In this document: in pieces, positions 36,001-40,374 of the stretch | Numbering within the stretch: position 1 is the first letter of the stretch | Layout of the letters: each line of letters begins with the position of its first letter | Assembly (NCBI RefSeq): GCF_002761755.1 | Contig: NZ_PEOG01000054.1 | Span: forward strand, 1-40,374 | DNA length: 40,374 nt | Direction: 5' to 3' | Source: Roseateles chitinivorans | Lineage (GTDB): Bacteria > Pseudomonadota > Gammaproteobacteria > Burkholderiales > Burkholderiaceae_C | Program-made: the position numbers and the translations under genes | Notes under the pieces: model-generated | Seen by the model: only the letters and a program-made list of their open reading frames with translations | Database searches by the model: none | Told to the model about the DNA's origin: nothing

Positions 36001-36823
36001 TGCGGCTGGGAAGAAGATGGCGCAGGTCGTGCAGGGCCGCGTGGCGCTGGCGCAGGGCCGCACCGTCGGCGAGCTACGGCACGCCATGGCGGACGAGGCG
36101 TCGGGCTACTACCGCTATCCGGAGGAACGGTCCGGTGCCCGGACCCTGCAGCAGAGCGGCGCGGCGGCCAGCCTGAGCGTGAACCTGAAGCGCTTCGAGG
36201 ACGGCAAGACGATCAACGCGGCCGACGTCGCCGGGGCCAGCCGGATGGGCGACCACCTCGGCGGCACCGAAGTGACCAAGCGCCTGGTCACCGTGGACGG
36301 CGTGACGGCACCGATGCGCACGCGCCGCATCACCGAGTTCGTCGACCTGCCGCGCTTCGAGCAGGCGATCGAGTCCGACCGCGCGCGGTGGATCAACCAC
36401 GGCAACACCTACACGAAGTTCCCGGACGGGTTCAAGCAGCCGGCGGAAGACTTCCGGCTGCGGCAGCAGTCGTCGGAGTCGGACTTGCGGCAGATCTTCC
36501 AGGACGCGGGCAAGCTGGACAACCAGTTCAAGCAATACCTGGCCGTGGATTGCATGCAGGTGCCGGCCGCGGCCATCGTCGATGGCTACGACGCCAGCGC
36601 CGTGCTGGCGCGCAAGCTCGGCAGGCCCGAAGAGGCCGCGGCGATCCACGCCGAGCGCGAGGCCTTCCTGGCCGAGGACTCGAGCTGGCAGCCACGCCGG
36701 ATGGCGATCAACAACGTGTTCAATACCGCCAACCAGCCCGGCGTGACGCTGCTCGGCCTGGAGGTGCGCGTCGCCGACAACTCGGAAGGCGCGCACAACG
36801 ACGTGCTGTTCCCGCGCGGCTGA
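33023..36823 (+). CDS. Very large putative type III effector (1266 aa), relative of the protein at 19232
   Basis: No confident family name. Residues 1-90 are Ser/Thr/Pro-rich and low in structure ('MPDIPSASSPAPLLSANTTP'), fitting a T3SS signal. Residues about 200-780 are largely helical and include 'NAVRNEFFEKGPGTPLQQAD' (about 553), close to 'AVRNDLHETGPGTRF' of the other giant protein. From about 782 ('RDRFKFSGGNSYGF') a strand-rich part follows: 'HDLVMEIGMTTAAYYLTAGT', 'VGAKMGFGAGVSAKVDVGA', 'NGLQVRVPQ'. An Ala/Pro spacer near 980 separates a last helical domain. The strand alternation resembles a beta-barrel, which would fit a pore-type (AvrE-like) effector, but that is a hypothesis. The start at 33023 lies about 30 bases after the predicted transcript start, excluding the open frame back to 32876. 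Confidence 0.65.
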   Translation: MPDIPSASSPAPLLSANTTPSIPRETAQSTATQPSSEASSSHFLGLRRRPKRQGDIESGAPPADDRAVGFSSAVAPKLQQALVSAYGSNKQHPITTTGTVLGYQAWNQLSAGGPPGEMPKAPKLPPLETDRFRFSVPASKPEQLKLAAQLLDTPALDKWMPAPQSAPGAPGSASPLPSILGASAQAVATASTVALQSVGIMARPTARLTDMASPEARAAAASRPPMLDARIGEQKAFIELAGAQYAARGIEIEVDKAVQCLQAAAGDQGAQVEAFAKGVKPLLTALRRLPADAPPERREELEGALRRQGAAIIDLPPEVQTPLHQAMAKLDAAVMAEAQATQRHAAAQERLADLQYQRMSTLIDQARAVHAPLGDALRTVADRLGARPAKGDQLPRDTVLENVFNAGILAFAPRAATGPLSLGEEQATQLKHALQTLGALDAGGLATITAAPTERSPAQSAAVALAREVAVLPRGVEMLSALLAPPQAGAPALDLETSDRRVAALRVLFTADAALQASGGELPQLARSAAAQALQTSDFKLDGLAPELRHAFNAVRNEFFEKGPGTPLQQADDYLKGLTTDMLSSVSREHSVMGVIARALPVGGATALNPSAIASATRTLAQAGLITSTPAAVDAMRDGIETLRGGDDALPAERALKTLARALDVAVPKETPEHLLSATVAAVQVPVRFGLDDRTLQAHPKLAGLWERYAEGQIKPAEAVHQLARVAAADLTAAGEPDAAKTVGAFRKTLDGAVGSAIWNRGQIDNKEQLLDGLISIARLMSVRDRFKFSGGNSYGFDTSRVQMGMKPGDFPDPLSLTMRVAAAGKYQHDLVMEIGMTTAAYYLTAGTQSTVGAKMGFGAGVSAKVDVGAASFGARLADLTAAASYENQWQNGLQVRVPQDVPTQPRNQLEFEDMLRHAVMWEEMGHAGPVDAILKNVDVASLNLLGKYNREAVRGELSGTALSPQITISRPLDGTPAAAPSASETAPAPAPAAAGKKMAQVVQGRVALAQGRTVGELRHAMADEASGYYRYPEERSGARTLQQSGAAASLSVNLKRFEDGKTINAADVAGASRMGDHLGGTEVTKRLVTVDGVTAPMRTRRITEFVDLPRFEQAIESDRARWINHGNTYTKFPDGFKQPAEDFRLRQQSSESDLRQIFQDAGKLDNQFKQYLAVDCMQVPAAAIVDGYDASAVLARKLGRPEEAAAIHAEREAFLAEDSSWQPRRMAINNVFNTANQPGVTLLGLEVRVADNSEGAHNDVLFPRG

Positions 36824-36854
36824 CGGCGTCGTACGGCCTCGGCGGCTGGCCGTT

Positions 36855-36945
36855 ACCCCGCCCTCTCCCGCAAGCGGCAGAGGAAGCAATACCTGGTAGC
36901 GGTCGCCTCTTGCACCCTCTCCCGCGAAATGGGAGAGGGCGGGGT
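36855..36945. repeat. Inverted-repeat element with inner hairpin (REP/REPIN-like), also possible terminator
   Basis: ACCCCGCCCTCTCCC (36855-36869) is perfectly inverted as GGGAGAGGGCGGGGT (36931-36945). Inside, CCCTCTCCC (36915-36923) and GGGAGAGGG (36931-36939) form a tighter alternative hairpin. The CCCTCTCCC/GGGAGAGGG core resembles short extragenic palindromes common in proteobacteria. It lies between the effector stop and the sctU promoter and may stop transcription of the effector. Confidence 0.65.
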
Positions 36946-36992
36946 GAGCGCCAGCAGCGTGAGCAGCACCGCCGTCTTCCTGGTCCGGCAGC

Positions 36993-37054
36993 TTCGCGCC
37001 GGATCGCATCGCTTCGCCTCGCGGCCCGGCCGCGATGGCTTCGACGCCTAGATT
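36993..37054 (+). promoter_or_regulatory. PIP box and -10 for the sctU-sctV operon
   Basis: TTCGC (36993-36997)-N15-TTCGC (37013-37017), then after 31 bases TAGATT (37049-37054). It lies 50 bases before the sctU ATG. HrpX/HrpB-type activation of hrcU operons is known from Xanthomonas and Ralstonia. Confidence 0.9.
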
Positions 37055-37104
37055 GACCCCTGTCGCAGCGCCCGCGCTGCTCCTGCCCGCGAGGCCCGTC
37101 CACC

Positions 37105-38229
37105 ATGTCCGGCGAAAAGACCGAAGAGCCGACAAAGAAGAAGCTCGACGACGCCCGCAAGAAGGGCCAGAGCCCCAAGAGCCAGGACGTCAACGCGGCG
37201 CTGGGCCTGGTGGGCCTGCTCATCGTGCTGGTCGTGATGGCGGAGTCGACGCTGGACCAGCTCTCCGGCCTCATCGTCCGCGCCCTGCGCGAAGGCGTGG
37301 TCGCCAGGAGCAACGAGGAGCTGCTCGCGCTCACCGTCGACATCGCCCGCTCCGGCTTCCTCGCCATCCTGCCCTTCGTCGCCGTGTCCGTGGCGCTGGG
37401 CGTGATCGCATCCTTCGCCCAGGTCGGCTTCAACCTCTCGTTCGAGCCGCTCAACCTGCAGTTCGACAAGCTCAATCCGGCCGAGGGCATCAAGAAGCTG
37501 TTCTCGGTCCGCTCGATCATCGACTTCCTGAAGATGGTGGCCAAGGCCATCGCGCTCGGCGCGGTGCTCTGGGTGATGATCCGCGGCCTGGTGCCGCTGC
37601 TGGTCGGCGCCGCCTACTTCGATCCGGTGGGCGTCGGCGTGCTCGGCTGGAAGGCCCTGATCAAGCTGATCTCCGCCGGCTGCCTCGTCTTCATCATCGT
37701 CGGACCGGTCGACTTCGGCCTGCAGCTGTGGCTGTTCAAGCGCGACCAGAAGATGTCCAAGGACGAGATCAAGCGCGAGCACAAGGAGAGCGAGGGCGAC
37801 CCGCAACTCAAGGGCCAGCGCAAGCAGCTCGCCCATGAGATGGCCACCTCGCCGCCGGAGCAGCGCGTGCCCGGGTCCACCGTCGTCGTCACCAACCCGA
37901 CGCACTACGCGGTGGCGCTGCGCTACGAGCCCGGCGAGACGCCGCTGCCGGTCATCGTCGCCAAGGGCATGGACGCGGAGGCGCTGCGCATCCGCGCGAT
38001 CGCCGAGAAGTCCGGCGTGCCCATCGTCGGCAACCCGCCGCTGGCGCGCGCGCTGCACAAGCTGCCCGTCGACGACGCCATCCCGGAGGAGCTCTTCGAG
38101 GCCGTCGCCGCAGTGCTGCGCTGGGTCGCCTACCTGCACACGCTGACCTCGCCGGCACCGCTGCCCGCACCCGCCGCGCCCTCCTCTTCGTCCACCGAGC
38201 CGCCGCGCCCCGCCGCGCCGCCTCCCTGA
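37105..38229 (+). CDS. sctU: T3SS export apparatus switch protein SctU (HrcU/YscU/FlhB family)
   Basis: A 374-residue inner-membrane protein. It begins 'MSGEKTEEPTKKKLDDARKK', the family signature. Four membrane helices follow (about 30-48, 80-105, 140-160, 185-210), then the cytoplasmic linker 'KEIKREHKESEGDPQLKGQR'-like stretch (as KDEIKREHKESEGDPQ). The self-cleavage motif NPTH lies in 'VVVTNPTHYAVALRY' (about 265-279); cleavage between Asn and Pro changes export specificity from needle/pilus parts to translocators and effectors. The tail is Pro/Ser-rich beyond the usual length. It is the first gene of an operon with sctV, the order of group-2 Hrp systems (hrcU-hrcV-hpaP-hrcQ). Confidence 0.96.
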   Translation: MSGEKTEEPTKKKLDDARKKGQSPKSQDVNAALGLVGLLIVLVVMAESTLDQLSGLIVRALREGVVARSNEELLALTVDIARSGFLAILPFVAVSVALGVIASFAQVGFNLSFEPLNLQFDKLNPAEGIKKLFSVRSIIDFLKMVAKAIALGAVLWVMIRGLVPLLVGAAYFDPVGVGVLGWKALIKLISAGCLVFIIVGPVDFGLQLWLFKRDQKMSKDEIKREHKESEGDPQLKGQRKQLAHEMATSPPEQRVPGSTVVVTNPTHYAVALRYEPGETPLPVIVAKGMDAEALRIRAIAEKSGVPIVGNPPLARALHKLPVDDAIPEELFEAVAAVLRWVAYLHTLTSPAPLPAPAAPSSSSTEPPRPAAPPP

Positions 38230-38252
38230 CCCACCCGGAAGGACCCGCCGCC

Positions 38253-40307
38253 ATGGCCGCCCTGCGCCTGAGCCCCACCATGGGCAACGACCTCACGATG
38301 GCCGGACTCATCGTCGCCATCGTGGCGCTGATGATCCTGCCGCTGCCGACGATGCTGATCGACACGCTGCTGGCGATCAACATCGCCGTCAGCGTGCTGC
38401 TGCTGATGACGACGCTGTTCATCCCCAACGCGGTGTCGCTCTCCTCGTTCCCGTCGCTGCTGCTGTTCACGACGCTGTTCCGGCTGTCCCTCAACATCGC
38501 CTCGACCAAGGCGATCCTGCTGCACGCCGACGCGGGGCACGTCATCGAGAGCTTCGGCAACCTGGTCGTCGGCGGCAACCTGGTGGTGGGCATCGTCGTC
38601 TTCATCATCATCACGGTGGTGCAGTTCATCGTGATCTCCAAGGGCTCGGAGCGGGTGGCCGAGGTCGGCGCGCGCTTCACCCTCGACGCGATGCCCGGCA
38701 AGCAGATGAGCATCGACGCCGACCTGCGCGCCGGCATCCTCACCGCCGAGGAAGCCAAGCGCAAACGCGCCATGCTGGCGATGGAAAGCCAGATGCACGG
38801 CGGCATGGACGGCGCGATGAAGTTCGTCAAGGGCGACGCCATCGCCGGCCTGATCATCACGATGGTGAACATCCTGGCCGGCATCGTGGTGGGCGTGCTG
38901 TACCACGGCATGACCGCGGGCGAGGCCTCGACCCGCTTCGCGGTGCTGTCCATCGGCGACGCGATGGTGTCGCAGGTGCCTTCGCTGTTCATCTGCGTGT
39001 CCGCCGGCGTGCTGATCACCCGGGTCGCCGACGAGCAGGAGAAGAAGCCGCGCTCGCTCGGCCAGGAGATCGGCGCCCAGCTGTCGCGCAATCCGCGCGC
39101 GATCTACCTGGCCGGCGGCCTGACCATGGCCTTCGCGCTGGTGCCCGGCTTCCCGGCGCTGCAGTTCCTCGGCCTGGCGGTGGGCCTGGTGGCCATCGCC
39201 CACTGGCTGGGCCGGCGCCAGCGCAAGGAGGAAGCGACCGTCCTGTCCAAGCCGATCAGCGCGCTGCAGCGCGAAGGCGGCAAGGGCGACGCGCCCGCGA
39301 TCCTGCAGCAGCCGCCCCACTTCGCCAAGCCGCTGGCGATCCGGATGTCGCGCCCGCTGGGCGAGCTGCTCGAGGCCGACCGCCTGGACGAGGCCCTGGA
39401 GGCCGAGCGCCACAAGCTGCAGGCCCACCTGGGCCTGCCCTTCCCCGGTGCCGCGATGTGGGTCTCGACGGACCTGCCGGAGCACCGCTTCGACGTGCTG
39501 CTCAACGACGTGCCCGCCAGCCAGCACACGGTACCCGGCCGGCTGCTGCTGCTGACCGACCCGGCCAGCGCGCTCGCCGGCGCGGCCCAGCGCCACGGCC
39601 CGATCCTGCATCACGCCGAGTCGCTGTGGCTGGTGCCCGCCGCGGTGCCCGAGGCGCAGCGCGGCGACTGCATGGACCTGGAGTCGGTGATCGCCGCGCA
39701 GGTCTTCGGCGTGCTGCGCCGCCACGCCCACCTGTTCATGGGCGTGCAGGAGGTGCAGTGGGTCATCGACCGCGTCTCGCCCGAGTACCCGGGCCTGGTG
39801 GCCGAGGTGCAGAAGGTGCTGCCGCTGCAGCGCATCGCGGAGGTGCTGCGCCGGCTGCTCGAGGAGCAGGTCCCGATCCGCAACGTGCGATCGATCTTCG
39901 AAAGCCTGATCGCCTGGGGACCGAAGGAGAAGGACATGCTGCTGCTGACCGAGTACGTGCGCGGCGACCTCGGCCGCTACCTGGCCTTCGAGGCGACCGC
40001 GGGCCGCGGCCACCTATCGGCGGTGCTGCTGGATCCCGCCATCGAGCAGGCGATCCGGCAATGCATCAAGCCTACCCCGGCCGGCAACTACCTGGCGATG
40101 CCGCCCGAGAACGCGATGGCATTGACCGACCGCATCGCCGAGCTGGCCGGCACGCCGGCGCAGGGCGTGGCGCTGGTCACCTCGATGGACATCCGCCGCT
40201 ATGTGCGCAAGATGATCGAGGGCCGGCTGGAGTGGCTGCGCGTCTACTCCTTCCAGGAACTCGGCAGCCTGGTGGAGCTGCGGCCGATCGGCCGCGTGAG
40301 CGGCTGA
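38253..40307 (+). CDS. sctV: T3SS export gate protein SctV (HrcV/LcrD/FlhA family)
   Basis: A 684-residue protein, the largest component of the export gate, which forms a nonameric ring that receives chaperone-substrate complexes. The N-terminal half has about eight helices and the conserved FHIPEP-type region 'GARFTLDAMPGKQMSIDADL' (about 140-160). It continues 'RAGILTAEEAKRKRAMLAME', then 'SQMHGGMDGAMKFVKGDAIA'. The C-terminal cytoplasmic domain (from about 330) holds 'FGVLRRHAHLFMGVQEVQWV', 'VLPLQRIAEVLRRLLEEQVP' and 'RSIFESLIAWGPKEKD'. It starts 23 bases after the sctU stop behind GGAAGGA and is co-transcribed with it. Confidence 0.97.
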   Translation: MAALRLSPTMGNDLTMAGLIVAIVALMILPLPTMLIDTLLAINIAVSVLLLMTTLFIPNAVSLSSFPSLLLFTTLFRLSLNIASTKAILLHADAGHVIESFGNLVVGGNLVVGIVVFIIITVVQFIVISKGSERVAEVGARFTLDAMPGKQMSIDADLRAGILTAEEAKRKRAMLAMESQMHGGMDGAMKFVKGDAIAGLIITMVNILAGIVVGVLYHGMTAGEASTRFAVLSIGDAMVSQVPSLFICVSAGVLITRVADEQEKKPRSLGQEIGAQLSRNPRAIYLAGGLTMAFALVPGFPALQFLGLAVGLVAIAHWLGRRQRKEEATVLSKPISALQREGGKGDAPAILQQPPHFAKPLAIRMSRPLGELLEADRLDEALEAERHKLQAHLGLPFPGAAMWVSTDLPEHRFDVLLNDVPASQHTVPGRLLLLTDPASALAGAAQRHGPILHHAESLWLVPAAVPEAQRGDCMDLESVIAAQVFGVLRRHAHLFMGVQEVQWVIDRVSPEYPGLVAEVQKVLPLQRIAEVLRRLLEEQVPIRNVRSIFESLIAWGPKEKDMLLLTEYVRGDLGRYLAFEATAGRGHLSAVLLDPAIEQAIRQCIKPTPAGNYLAMPPENAMALTDRIAELAGTPAQGVALVTSMDIRRYVRKMIEGRLEWLRVYSFQELGSLVELRPIGRVSG

Positions 40308-40328
40308 GCGCGCGGACCGCCCGGGCCC

Positions 40329-40374
40329 ATGTCGCGCACCGAGCCCCGCCGCCCGTTGCGGCTGCTGCAACCCG
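40329..40374 (+). CDS. Start of the next T3SS operon gene (HpaP/SctP or SctQ), truncated by window edge
   Basis: An ATG at 40329, 21 bases after the sctV stop, opens a frame (MSRTEPRRPLRLLQP) that continues to the window end. In group-2 Hrp clusters hrcV is followed by hpaP and then hrcQ, so one of these is expected. Fifteen residues are too few to identify it, and no strong ribosome binding site is seen. Confidence 0.45.
   Translation, partial: MSRTEPRRPLRLLQP

Overview
This 40 kb window is GC-rich (visibly near 70% G+C over most of its length) and its gene orders (trxA-rho-rpmE, pstSCAB-phoU-phoBR, rlmE/ftsH-folP-glmM) are those of betaproteobacterial Burkholderiales. The order nuclease gene / trxA / rho and the style of the proteins suggest the Roseateles-Mitsuaria-Rubrivivax group; the genus is an inference. 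The right half carries part of a group-2 Hrp type III secretion system (T3SS) of the Ralstonia/Xanthomonas kind, so a plant-associated or otherwise host-associated lifestyle is likely.

Positions 1-17515 are core genome. They hold the 5' end of an AddB-like nuclease gene (minus), trxA, rho and rpmE (plus), an ArnT-like membrane protein (plus), then a long minus-strand block: pstS-pstC-pstA-pstB-phoU-phoB-phoR (phosphate uptake and its two-component control) and rlmE, ftsH, folP, glmM. The pstS-glmM intergenic region holds two divergent sets of three PhoB half-sites in 11-bp phase. One set faces pstS. The other faces a short gene-free plus-strand segment that ends in a strong intrinsic terminator, which looks like a phosphate-regulated small RNA.

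Positions 17600-40374 are an accessory Hrp/T3SS region. It contains two harpin/pectate-lyase (HrpW-type) genes, two very large divergent relatives that look like secreted effectors (1026 and 1266 aa), a PAT-like GNAT acetyltransferase, an operon of HrpF/NopX-type translocon protein + class I chaperone + putative effector, and the start of the apparatus operon sctU-sctV-(next gene truncated at the window end). Six transcription units in this region have a perfect PIP box (TTCGB-N15-TTCGB). In five of them a -10-like hexamer lies exactly 31 bp further on, and in the sixth it lies 30 bp on. This ties them into one HrpX/HrpB-type regulon and marks the acetyltransferase and the two giant proteins as probable T3SS substrates.

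The region is interrupted at 24810-28977 by genes without PIP boxes: a decayed HxlR regulator, a lower-GC exported protein of unknown function, a SAM methyltransferase and a Tat-type GH27 alpha-galactosidase. This looks like separately acquired cargo. No tRNA, rRNA, CRISPR array or intact insertion sequence was seen.
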